This document shows positions 50,001 to 60,313 of a DNA stretch of 64,000 bases, piece after piece (the first letter of the stretch is position 1; every line of letters starts with the position of its first letter). The stretch is from Hirudinaria manillensis. Its lineage: Eukaryota > Annelida > Clitellata > Hirudinida > Hirudinidae. The stretch lies in contig CM067528.1 in assembly GCA_034509925.1 (NCBI GenBank), forward strand, positions 10,882,001 through 10,946,000, read 5' to 3'. The translations under genes were made by a program, and so were the position numbers. Below the pieces are notes generated by a model, which saw only the letters and a list, made by a program, of their open reading frames with translations, made no database searches and was not told where the DNA came from.

Positions 50001-53000
50001 AGTAATGTTTTTTTTTTAAATTAAAAGCTATGAGGAGATCGGATATCTAGGATGACTGATGGATTTTCCAGAAAGTTCCATGAAATATTATTGGTGAATG
50101 GGTACCTGAGGACTTTAACTCTCTGAACGATATATTTTATGATTCATCGGATGATGAATAAATTTTATTTAAGTTGGCAAAGCTAAAAATTCGACTTTTG
50201 TTTACCCCCGGCTAAACCCTGGTTGAATTTAAGCCGGGGCGGGACCAGGACCGGGGAATGTTAAAAAGCCGGGGTTCAGCCGGGTCCGGGGTCCCCGGTC
50301 GATCACTATTGCAAGGTTCCAGAATTTATCCAGTCTGTCTAACACTCCTCAGTCATTATAGGTTCAACAATCCCAAAATACTATTTATTACTGAGTCATA
50401 AAGTCATTTGTTATGGCTGAATAATTTCCAAATGGTGAGTTTATTTTCACATGAAAATAAAGTCATATTTAAACCTTTCCTTCAGTTTTGTTTTCCTTTT
50501 TTGGATTTGGCAATTTTAAATTCTCAAGGTTTGTAAGAGCCTGAAACAAATACAAAACACTGAGCTATTAAAATGAATTGGTTTCAAAATATTAATTTCA
50601 ATGTAATCTGCAATATTGCGACAATTATATATTTAATTTTCCTCTTTATACAACACATTTCCATAAAAATGCCAAAAGAATTCTTGGCTGAGTTAATTGC
50701 CTTGCATGCAGAACCAGATTCCTTTTTTTGTTTTTCTGAATCTTCATCACTTTTAGTATTAATTTCTAATTTCTTAAACCTGAAAAAATATATGAACATT
50801 TAATTAATTGAAATGTGTCTATACATGTCTGCTCAGTCTAGATATTTCTATTTACATACTCAAAATTAATCAATTACTCTATATATAATACGGGTATTTT
50901 AATCAGTTTTGGTTTTAATTTAAACATTTATCAACCTCTGCATTAATGCTGTTGAATCATCTGCAAATGTCAAAAGAAGGAATGAGTTTGCACCATGTTT
51001 GCATAACCCAAAAGGTTTCTTTGATGCAATATCCATTTTCATGTTATCTATAAAGGTAGTGCATATTCTTGAGGAAATTAGTGATACTTTAAACATTGCC
51101 TTCAACAGTTTCTGAGCTTCTTCCAGATCATGGAATGAATGCACCTTTATCGTTTCAGAGTCATGGTTTACCACTGCAATGACTTTATGTTGTTCAAATA
51201 TCCACTCAATTCTGCCAACCACAGAAGAGTTCTCGATAAATCGAAGCATTATTCTTGTAAAATCATTGGACAATTTTGGGAACAAATCCACATCTTTTTC
51301 TTTAATAGTGTTCTTTAGTCTTATAACTTTTAATTTCACCTGTCTCATACGTTCTCCATTGCCACTCAATAACATCAGGCACTCAGTTTTCTCTTCCAAG
51401 ATTTGGACCTCACATTGCTTTTTGATGTCTTCATAGGCAGCTAATTTTTTAATAAGTTGCATTTCATGGGATTTCAACTCCAGAAGTTCAAAGGGAATAT
51501 TGGCTGCAAGCACACGATTATTCTCAACCAATTTTCGAAACTCTGAGATTCCTTTCCTTGGGCCAATAGCAAAGAATCTATTACTCTCTCCATCATATTC
51601 AATTATGATATTGTTGTTATTTGACTCAAAACCTTTGACATGAAACAGTACAATAGCATACTCAGAAGGTGAGACTTGAATGTTGCAATGATCTATTAAT
51701 TCAATGTTTTGTTTGAAACACTCTATCACATTTGAAGGCCAAGATTTTGAAGCCCGATCTTTATCATGACTTGCTGTCCACGTTAAAGTAGCATGAAGTG
51801 AAGATTGCCAAGTAACTGAGCATTGCAGTTTCTTCAGAGCAGATTCTATGTTATCCTTGTATATCTTGTTAATTAACAAAAACTCATAAACCTTAAAAAA
51901 ACATAAAATAGTTGTTAAATAACACCATGACTAAAACTAAGATATAACATTCACTTTTTTGTCTATGTCTATTTTGACATCATTTGGAACAAATGATGGT
52001 GGTTTCAGCCAATCAAATCCTTTGGGTATGACACCAAACTCTTCGTAGAATGGAACAAACACAAATTCTTCACTAGCAGCTTTCAATTGAAATTTGTCTA
52101 CAGCAGAATTTAAAAAAAAAGGACAAAATTTAGTGCCATGTAATATTATAAAAAGCCTCTACTACTTGAAGTCACATAAAAATTGGGCTTTTAACGTCAA
52201 AAATCTTATTCCAAAGAATATCAAATTTACAAAAAATAAAGATTACTTCATATTTCAGTTATACAGCAATAAGTAATTATTATACAATTAATAGTAAATA
52301 ATAATAGTGATCTTCCTCCTACCAATTTCATCTTCAAGTGTGATTATTGCAATCCCATCATGAATCCTTAAATTGACTTTACCAAGCATTTCAAAATATT
52401 GAATTGGTGTGTTCCCATTCATGACTTGGAATTGAGTGGTCTTTGGGAGTTTTTGAACCGACATCATAGTTCCTTGGAATGGTTTGGAACACAAGACTGA
52501 CAACACATTTTCGTAATCTAAGGTGTAAAAAAAATCAGCTATAAATCGGGTTTAATTTATTGGCATTCAGGGTTTCATTGCTGCATGAAATGGTGAGAAC
52601 CAGCAGCCATTACATCAAATATTACACGTAAAGACACAGTCTTTCAGGCATTGATTTTAGGACTGGCACAGCTCCCCTATAGCTCACATGCATGGAGTTA
52701 TACAAATGACATATTATTAAATATAAGTCAATCACTTGGCAATAATGGCAATGGTCTGTATGTGTCACGTCCAATATATAAGATCAGAATTGAAATGAAG
52801 TTCATTGGGCAATTTGGTGATTGCTATACAAATGGCTAATAGATTACAAAATGCTTTCACTTCCTGATAAAATGCAAAAGACACTCAAACGTTTAGCCAA
52901 ACATAAATTTAACATCATCCTTGGAAAGCTATAAAATGAATTACATTTGTAATATCTTCCAATACCATGAAGTCACACCAATAAGATGTGCAGATAGATA

Positions 53001-54191
53001 AGATTAACCATCCAAATATTAAAAGAGATAATATCTAACTTGGCTCATCCTTGTAGTGAACCAAAATCCGATCATACTTAGGGCCAAAAAACAGTTGTGT
53101 AATGGAAGATAGCGAACATTTTTCTATGAACATCCTAAGTCTTTCCACATTTTCCAAACAGTCTTCATTCAAACCGTAAAATAACAACATTTTCTTTTCT
53201 GGATTTTCCACAAATATTGGTGGATTGGCTGGAGTGAGAGGTTTTATGATTAAGATTTGATCTTCAATGATTTGTTTTCCAGCTGTGGACCTCATAAACG
53301 TTTCAAGGGCTGAAAAAGTGGGATTTATTTTATTTTGATAGTGGTTCACATTTTACTTTAAAATTAACTATTTAAGCTTTTTACAAAGATTCATTCATTC
53401 AAAATATAAAACTCACTATCACGACATTTGAAAGTTATCACAGCCCTCCTCCTCTCTAAATCATAAAAAATCTCTTCAACAATCTCTTCAATGCCAACAT
53501 AATCTTCAAAGATTCTCCTAAGTTCATTGAATAAAGTTGACTGAGTTTGGCTGGTGCCTTTAGGCATTTTTATTTCAAGGGATGTACAAGCATCCACCTT
53601 TGGCCATTCTTCAACAAGCAATGCTCCAAATCGAATTCCAAGGAACTCATGGTGAGATTGAGATGCAAATGATCTGGCAACTTTAATTATTGGATGATCA
53701 ACTTGATCAGATTGTGAATTGCTCATGTAATAAATTAGAATTGTAATAGATAAAAATTTCCAAATTAAACAATTTTGAAAGAAACAAATACAAGCCAAGT
53801 TTATATTCAGTAAAACATTTTGAATATTATTAATTAAATAATATTACATAAAACAAAGTTAAGTCATTTCCATGCAATATTCTGAGGCTAGGTTTAATAT
53901 CTAATGAGTTATTTTATCAAAAAATATATAGCAAGGCTGAATAAAAAGTACTAGTACTTAAATTCGAAATCAAAGCCAAAAAAGACTAAGGACTTAATTA
54001 TATATTCGCAACGGGGTTCAAGAATTCGCACCTGCGGGGTCATTGAATGTCACCAGAGGACCGGAGTTTTGGAAAATAAAATTCACTATTTCTTCAGGTT
54101 TGGTTTGGTCACTGACATAACTCTGCAGCTTGTCCGGATTGATAGAATCAAAATTTCCGCTCAACTGCACCGTTTTCGAACTGAAATCCAT
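47090..54191 (-). CDS. PARP10/14-like ADP-ribosyltransferase homologue, altered triad
   Basis: Exons read on the minus strand: 54191-54032 (first ATG; join to the next exon not resolved), 53726-53417 (also begins with an ATG), 53309-53040, 52517-52323, 52097-51955, 51891-50936, 50779-about 50700 (end unresolved), 50540-50475, 48987-48886, 48619-48541, 48166-48012, 47953-47800 and 47361-47090. Phases agree at nearly every junction. The first five exons look like divergent RRM modules (TVQLSGNFDSI, GPLVTFNDPAG). The 956-base exon resembles the KH-like repeats of PARP14 (LLINKIYKDNIESALKKLQC). A charged linker follows. The catalytic domain starts LPPNW, has RIENPRLY, then LWYGTT where the family has LFHGT, GKGIYL, and ends IYPEYLVTV. 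The triad is thus Y-Y-L, where active PARP14 has H-Y-L; PARP13 also has Tyr in the first place and is inactive. No macrodomain was found between the KH and PARP parts. Confidence 0.72.
49050..49195. repeat. 22-bp AT tandem repeat
   Basis: About six copies of TTTATTATAATTATAAATATAA, nearly perfect and rich in internal palindromes. It lies in a PARP-like intron. Confidence 0.9.
49496..50309. mobile_element. 814-bp TIR element (non-autonomous DNA transposon)
   Basis: The left end ATAGTGATCGACCGGGG (49496-49512) and the right end (50293-50309) are exact inverted repeats of 17 bases. TGCAAG flanks both sides (49490-49495 and 50310-50315), a 6-bp target duplication. Subterminal regions carry many CCGGG/CCGGGG motifs and stand out as GC-rich in an AT-rich intron. 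No transposase is encoded; a short interior part (RFCKTCN) resembles 13.1 kb. Family not recognised. Confidence 0.85.
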
Positions 54192-55329
54192 CAAATCGAT
54201 ATGATAAAGAAAATTTCAAAATTGATATCACCGATATTCAGTCCTCTTGTAAAAAGGTTTTGTTCAAAAGGGAAATCTCCGAGCTCATACTTTCTGTTTC
54301 TTAAGGCTGGAAATTCCATAACTCAAGCCTTCATGCAAGAGGAAATTTAAAATATTTAAAGATAAGCAAATAATAAATAAAATACAAAATTATAACTGAG
54401 AAAAGTTTAAATTTTTCTAAATTCTCTATTTCATGAATTTCGTTTTGTCCAAATAAAAAGCTGATGATTATGCAAATAGGGCAGGGCAAGAGGTGGCTCA
54501 AGAATGAGATTTTGAACGAATTTCTGTTGTTTGAGCTCCACTTACCATCCCAGGTAAGGTTCTGAAAACTATTGAGTTAACACCTTTTGAACCAAAGGTA
54601 ATGGAAAGTTTTCCATGATATTTTTAGACTGTTTTTAGGACGTCATGTAGAAATCCAATTTAATATAGAGAGATTTAAAATTAAGAAAAATAAAGTACAA
54701 ATATTGCACAGATAAACACAAAAGTTGCCAACAATTTTATTATTAAGAATCTCCTGACATATGAAAAAAATATCGATAAAATAAATAAATATTAGCATCA
54801 TAATCCTATTTTACCTAAACAATTGCATTTTTTATATAAGAATATTCTAGAGATTTATTGATGAAAATATGTCCTGGAGATGATATCCGAAAATATTTTC
54901 TTTCAAAGAGATAAACACAACCAGATGCACGAGTCCACACGAGATATTCCGTGCTTCATCGAGAGACGTTAACAACTTGTCTTATTATTTAACCATGAAT
55001 AAAACCATTAGAAATAGTTGATTCTTGGCCGTAATTCTTGGTAATTAACAATTAAAATGATATTTGAGCAAATTAAAGTAATTGTAATCAAAGTTAATGA
55101 TAATTATTATCAAATTGCATCTTTATGTAGACGTATCGACCCCTTATAATCGACAAAACGCCAAGAAATGCACAAACAAGATTTACCGGATTACCGGGGT
55201 AATCGTAATTTGGGTTATAACAAAAAATAAGAAATTGTCATAATATACTTAAATGGGTCAGGGCATAATTAAAATCATATAAAAAAATAATTTCAACGTT
55301 GCTACGCTTTTAGTATTCCCCATCGGTAT
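54192..55329. other. Upstream region of the PARP-like gene
   Basis: AT-rich, with no gene recognised. It should hold the promoter of the PARP-like gene. The + frame at 54069-54350 is a shadow of the PARP exon on the other strand. Confidence 0.4.
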
Positions 55330-55492
55330 AATTCAACGCAACTGGTATGATATTCAAGCGTCATCTGAAGACTCACCTCTTCAGGAACTACCTTCTAGAC
55401 AAGACCAGACCAGAGACATAAGATCACACAAAGCTCCTCCGACGCTATGCATATGGCGCTCTAAAAATAAACTATTATTATTATTATTATAT
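55330..55492 (+). mobile_element. 3' end of a non-LTR retrotransposon
   Basis: A short frame ends FKRHLKTHLFRNYLLDKTRP with a stop at 55419-55421, followed by the CGACGCTATGCATATGGCGC unit and an (ATT)n tail. The peptide resembles the basic C-terminal end of LINE reverse-transcriptase proteins. The element is 5'-truncated, as is common for LINE insertions. A related tail lies at 22.2 kb in the opposite orientation. Confidence 0.65.
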
Positions 55493-55671
55493 TGTCCAAG
55501 AATGGTAAACAGGTTATAAATTGATTGATAATAAACGTTGGGACGACTGACAAAACATGACGATAAAAATAATAAATAGCTTCAGCTTTAGTATGAAAAC
55601 AAATTAAAAATTATAACGTATTATTATATCAGCTAATACTACTCAGAAAATGGGTCAGTTATAAAAATGCA

Positions 55672-56000
55672 CACAGACTTTTGCATTTCTTAGAAAACAT
55701 GAAGACGTTGTTATTCTGTAGTGATCTCAATATCTATTGAAATATATGTATGTATATATCGCACCAGGATATCATTACCTGTTTTACATCGACGTTATAT
55801 TCTTAAATACAGCCTTCAACAACATGCAATTAGCTGACTGGAAGTTAGTTTGCATGACTCGGAACATGTGAAAGGGTTGTTATTGTATATCGTTCTCATT
55901 ATTGATTGATATCAATGAAATAGGGTGCTAGAATATTATTGCATGTTACTTTTTTTCGACTTTATATAAACCAAAGTCATCAACAACTTGCAATTGAGAA
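55672..56000 (+). promoter_or_regulatory. Duplicated promoter-like segment upstream of F16
   Basis: Two imperfect direct copies of roughly 150 bases (about 55690-55840 and 55865-56000). Each has a GTTGTTATT...TCTCA start and ends with TTCAACAAC(A)TGCAATT or TCATCAACAACTTGCAATT. The second has TATATAAA at 55963-55970, 55 bases before the F16 start codon; the first has TTATATTCTTAAATA in that place. Confidence 0.5.
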
Positions 56001-56024
56001 ATTGGTTCTCTAGAACAACTAAAC

Positions 56025-57476
56025 ATGAAAATCGTTCTTTTCTTTTTCTGCATCCTCGGTAAGTTTGCAATAATTAAAATTTAATATTACTTCAATTAAA
56101 ATGATTTTCTAGCTTTTTATTTTCAGCTTCTGCAAATGCCGGGCATTGGCAAGAGTGGCTAGTGTTCCGAAAAGAGTGCGGAAGTCTGCAAAGAAGATGC
56201 ATTGCGGATTCTTATGGGTTAATGATGATAGTGACAGTGCAATTAAGAATCATAATTTTTAGTCTAAAAGTATCCAGAAAATATAATATATGTATATTTT
56301 CAAATATGGTTTTACAGTGAAAGCAAAGATAATCCTGTTTGCGTAGATGTGGGACAGTCATGTAGTGGCCAAAATGGTTTGAAATTGTTACATTGCATTT
56401 TAAAAGGGCATAAATATTATAAATTTAAAATCGATTTTAATAATCAACATACTAATATCAATGTATCTTACTTAAATTTGGGGGTTATATTACAAGGTTC
56501 ATTTTATTACCTTTGCGCAGTTCTCTTCTCAAATTCAGAAGAAGCCCTTACGAAGTTGAGCAAAACAATTAGTTTGCAGATTGGAAGTGATATAATAAAA
56601 GTTCCTATAATGATCTCTGATGATGGGACAACTTATCTCGTGAGGATTATTCAATTGTTTTATTCCTTAAATGCTAATCGTAAGTGTCAAATAGTCAAAT
56701 TTATCAATTACAGTAAGTTCGAAAGTTCGAAGATTTAATATAAAAAATTTAATTTAATCTTTGCTTTTCAGATCTTCCAAAGAAGACTTGATGGTTCTGT
56801 TGATTTTTATAAAAATTGGAATGATTACGTGAATGGCTTTGGAAATCCAGACGGAGAATATTGGCTGGGTTAACTAATCTTAATGTTAAATTTACTACCG
56901 CATTAAACGTTGATTTAATTAATCTACGATAACAATCCATCAGGACTTCGATCACTGAACAAACTCACGTCAGGACGAAAGTTTGCCATGACAGTATTTC
57001 TCGAGAGCTTCGATAATAATCGGGTGTATGCTCGTTATGGTACATTCAATGTTGGAGGTCCAGACACCAACTACAAACTCACTATTGGCGACTACAGTGG
57101 AACTGCAGGTATTGAACATTTCGAATGATTGAACAAAGCCAAAGATAATAAAGCTAATTTAAGTTAATATAATCAAAGTAACGGTTATTAAGTTCAAATT
57201 TCAATCGTTTAATAATCTATAGGAGATGCAATGGAATATCATAATGGCATGGCCTTCACCACTTTTGATCAAGATCACGACAAGGCCACCTACAACTGTG
57301 CCGTTAATTTCAAAGGTGCCTGGTGGTACGATAACTGTCACATCAGCAATCTGAATGGACATTATTTCAATGCTCCTGGAAGTCATGCTAGCTTTGCTGA
57401 CGGCATAAATTGGAAACCGTTCAAGGGCTATAATGTATCCATGAAGAAAGCAATTATGGCACTGTCCTTGAAATGA
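56025..57476 (+). CDS. F16: secreted FReD lectin-like protein, 272 aa
   Basis: Exons 56025-56058, 56127-56217, 56318-56376, 56521-56639, 56772-56868, 56944-57108 and 57223-57476; intact. Signal peptide [16 protein letters not shown], then [20 protein letters not shown]. Exon 3 is longer than usual (59 bases) with CVDVGQSC. Exon 4 reads [18 protein letters not shown] and lacks the Trp found in most copies (SWEEA). The FReD has [58 protein letters not shown] and [15 protein letters not shown], ending ALSLK. Sequon NHS is replaced by SHA, and the exon 6 sequon by DNN. It stands outside the main array, beyond the PARP-like gene, and is among the more diverged copies. Confidence 0.92.
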
Positions 57477-57914
57477 TTGGAGATTGCTTGCAAAGCAACG
57501 ACTAAATTAAAGTCGTTAAGCCATTTTGGTTTATTAAACTTGATTATCTTCCCTTAAAAATGGTTTAAATAAATTGCAGCATGTTGATTAAATATATTGT
57601 CTTTGTTTAATTCTAAATATCTAAAAGTTATATCATGCAAATGGTTTTGACTAGACGTTATGTCAAAAACATTCATTACAAGAGAGCAATTAATATTGCT
57701 TATTCGATCGACAGAGGTGGTTTTTGACAGGATGAAACGAATGTTATACAAATCTTGCATGCAACTTGGAGGCACGTTTCGGATGTCATTGATTAAATTC
57801 CTGATGTAAAAAGTAAAATTAATAATTTTGACGAAAACTTGCATTATAAAGAAGGTAATCCGGCCACGTTCGAGCTCAGTAAATTAAAATCTGGTGGTTT
57901 TAAAAGATACAAAG
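57477..57914. other. Spacer between F16 and F17
   Basis: No gene seen on either strand; the minus-strand frame at 57554-57844 is not recognised. Confidence 0.45.
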
Positions 57915-59134
57915 ATGGCTGCGATTCTCTTCTTACCCGTTCTCTTTGGTTAGTCTGCGGCCAGTTTTTACGAAGCCTATGTAAAGCAAAACTTGTAAAT
58001 TTACAATGTTTTTAGCGTGTTTAGCTTCAGTCAAGGCGGCTCATTGGGAGGAGTGGATGGTTTGCAAAAAAGATTGTGGTATACTTGAGAAGCGATGCGT
58101 GGCAGACTTTTCTGGGTTACTTATTAACTTTCACAGTTTCTACTAATTACTTCAACTCACATTTTCATGCAGAGAGGTTAATCCTGTTTGTTCCAACAAT
58201 TACCAGTCATGCGACCAAGGCGGTTGAGTTTATATGAAATGTTTTCGTCTCAAATACATTATTTAATTATTTCAAATAAGAAATAAATTATTTATTTAGC
58301 TTGACTACATAATGGAATTAGAATTACTAAATAAAATTAATAAATTTAAAGCGCCTTAAAATTCACATCGAAAATGCGCGAGGCATTTTTAAAGTACTAA
58401 TCGATTTTACATTATATTTTATTTATATGAATTCAGATTCTGTAATAGCAGAAAATTCTAATTAATAAGTATAACTTGTAAATTAATTCCTTTCAGTGTA
58501 CTCCAGCTGGGAAGAAGTTGTTACAAAATTGAACAAAACAGTGAAGCTGAAGATCGGAAACGAAGTTAAAACAATCCCAATTTTGATTTCTCCGGATGGC
58601 ACAAGATTTCTCGTATGAAATCGTTTTATTTCTATTCATCATCAGAGTTTTTGTTTCATAAAATCACCTTTAAATCACCTACGATATTAACCCTTTTGTT
58701 AGGTCTTCCAGCGCAGGTTGAATGGTGCCGTAGACTTTTACAGAAAATGGAACGACTATGTCGAGGGTTTTTGAGATCCAGAAGGAGAATATTGGATTGG
58801 TAAATTAAAATTATCTAATCTATGTAATAATAATAATAATAATAACAACAATAATAATAATGACAATAATCTGTTTTTTAATTTTTGGTTTTTAAAGTGT
58901 AAACAAATGCCAAGGACATATCTTGATGTAGCGAAACATTATTAAATGCCAATAATTTACAATTCCAAGGACTCAGGGCGCTAAACATTTTAACTGCAAC
59001 CGCAAGATTCAACTTGTCAGTAATTCTACGAGATTTCAACGATACTCAAGTATTCGCTCGTTATGGTACCTTTGAAGTCGGAGGTCCTAAAAGTTACTAC
59101 AAACTTAGAGTCGGTAACTACAGTGGTACAGCAG
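57915..59134 (+). pseudogene. F17: FReD lectin-like gene, nonsense codon, last exon displaced by retroelement
   Basis: Segments 57915-57948, 58016-58115, 58173-58222, 58497-58612, 58703-58799 and 58970-59134. Signal peptide MAAILFLPVLFACLASVKA, then AHWEEWMVCKKDCGILEKRC with one extra Cys. Exon 3 reads EVNPVCSNNYQSC. Exon 5 has TGA at 58772-58774 where GGA (Gly of GFG) is expected; the frame is otherwise open. Exon 6 ends NYSGTAG with a GT donor. No exon 7 follows inside the window: an LTR retroelement occupies the last intron. If exon 7 survives it lies beyond 64000. Confidence 0.8.
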
Positions 59135-59297
59135 GTCATACTTTAAGCATTGTTGAGTTGTTTATAATTATTATTTCACAATAAAAGTATATAAATGGAT
59201 CTGGGATTTGCAGCCATGAGATTGTTGGAAGATCGGATCCTATTCCGAGAGTAAAAATGAAAATGGGAATAGATGTCTGTTCGGGACGAACAGATTT

Positions 59298-59310
59298 AAG
59301 GAGGGGGCAG
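59298..59310 (+). other. Polypurine tract adjoining the LTR
   Basis: AAGGAGGGGGCAG directly precedes the LTR. In this element class the polypurine tract marks the boundary between the internal region and the 3' LTR. Upstream, a frame open from about 59185 reads DVCSGRTDLRRGQCW into the LTR, which looks like the end of an integrase frame. Confidence 0.6.
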
Positions 59311-59607
59311 TGTTGGATCCCTAGATCCAATAAATTGAATAATATTTAAAATTATATTGCCGATTAATTATTTTAATAATTAATTAAATTTAGTGGCAAT
59401 ATAATTTGAGAATTAAATTGGTGCTATTCAGACTCTTTGGTTATGTACCTTTGACAAATGGATTTATATCGGAAAGTAGAGCGAGAGTAATAGAAACAGC
59501 AGATTTCAAGACTTAATCAATTAAGCATTTTACATCTTCCAAGCCATCTGACAACTTTCAATAAACCTGCCCTTCTATAATTAGTTTGAGGACCCCGGGT
59601 TATTACA
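59311..59607 (+). repeat. LTR of the Ty3/gypsy element, 297 bp
   Basis: Begins TGTTGGATCC and ends TTATTACA, so it has the TG...CA ends of an LTR. It carries AATAAA near its end (about 59561). A hairpin-forming inverted repeat ATTATATTGCC/GGCAATATAAT spans about 59351-59406. Confidence 0.75.
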
Positions 59608-59608
59608 T

Positions 59609-59627
59609 TGGTGTCAGGAGTGGGATT
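59609..59627 (+). other. Primer-binding site, tRNA-Leu type
   Basis: TGGTGTCAGGAGTGGGATT matches the complement of the 3' end of a eukaryotic tRNA-Leu including CCA over 19 bases. It starts one base after the LTR end. Confidence 0.8.
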
Positions 59628-59687
59628 TAGCGTCGTAAAGGGATATCGATTCACTAGAGGTAAAAACAGCGAGTTTTAACGACAGAA

Positions 59688-60308
59688 ATGGGACCTAAGA
59701 TACTGGAAGATTTGCGCGTTCCCGATTTGAGACGAGAACTAAGGAATCGAGGCCTGGATGCAACTGGCCTAAAAGCCGAACTACAAGGACGGCTCGAGGA
59801 ATGGCTTTTGGAAAATAATCACGATCCGTCGGAGTATGAATTTGGGGTTCAAAAAGAAAAACAAAGGGAAGCCCTTCAGAATGCCCTGGAAGCCAACAAT
59901 AATGCCCTGGAGGCTTTGCGGTCAGATATGACTTGCGGCTTGAATACTTTGCGGTCAGATAATGATGTTTTACGGTCAGATATGTCTTGCGGCATGGATG
60001 CTTTGCGGTCAGACAATAATGTTTTACGGTCAGATATGTCTTGCGGCATGGATGCTTTGCGGTCAGACAATAATGTTTTACGGTCAGATATGATTTGCAG
60101 CATTGATGCTTTGCGGTCAGATATGAAATGTGACATTGATACTCTGCGGTCGGATATGCAATCCAACAATGATATTTTGCGGTCAGATGTGAAATCCGAT
60201 ATAGCCAACTTCCAGGTAGCCATGGATGTCCTACGGGAAGAGGTAAAAACTGACGTAGGAACAGGAGATGGCCAACTTAAGAAAACAGGTCAGAGCAGAA
60301 ATAGATGA
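59688..60308 (+). CDS. gag: Retroelement Gag, N-terminal part with SAP domain
   Basis: 206 residues. Residues about 5-42 form a SAP-like helix-turn-helix (VPDLRRELRNRGLDATGLKA, then LQGRLEEWL), a motif that binds AT-rich DNA in chromatin proteins. Residues about 77-168 consist of ten LRSD units alternating 11 and 7 residues in length, encoded in part by near-perfect 54-base repeats (about 59960-60120), and likely form a coiled coil. The frame ends at 60308 while the capsid part continues in another frame, so this copy appears to carry frameshifts near 60260 and 60390. Confidence 0.75.
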   Translation: MGPKILEDLRVPDLRRELRNRGLDATGLKAELQGRLEEWLLENNHDPSEYEFGVQKEKQREALQNALEANNNALEALRSDMTCGLNTLRSDNDVLRSDMSCGMDALRSDNNVLRSDMSCGMDALRSDNNVLRSDMICSIDALRSDMKCDIDTLRSDMQSNNDILRSDVKSDIANFQVAMDVLREEVKTDVGTGDGQLKKTGQSRNR

Positions 60309-60313
60309 ACTAA

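Noticed and set aside
49500-50310. GC-rich CCGGGG tracts read as a CpG island or promoter
   Set aside because: The tracts are confined to the TIR element and end exactly at its termini, so they belong to the transposon.
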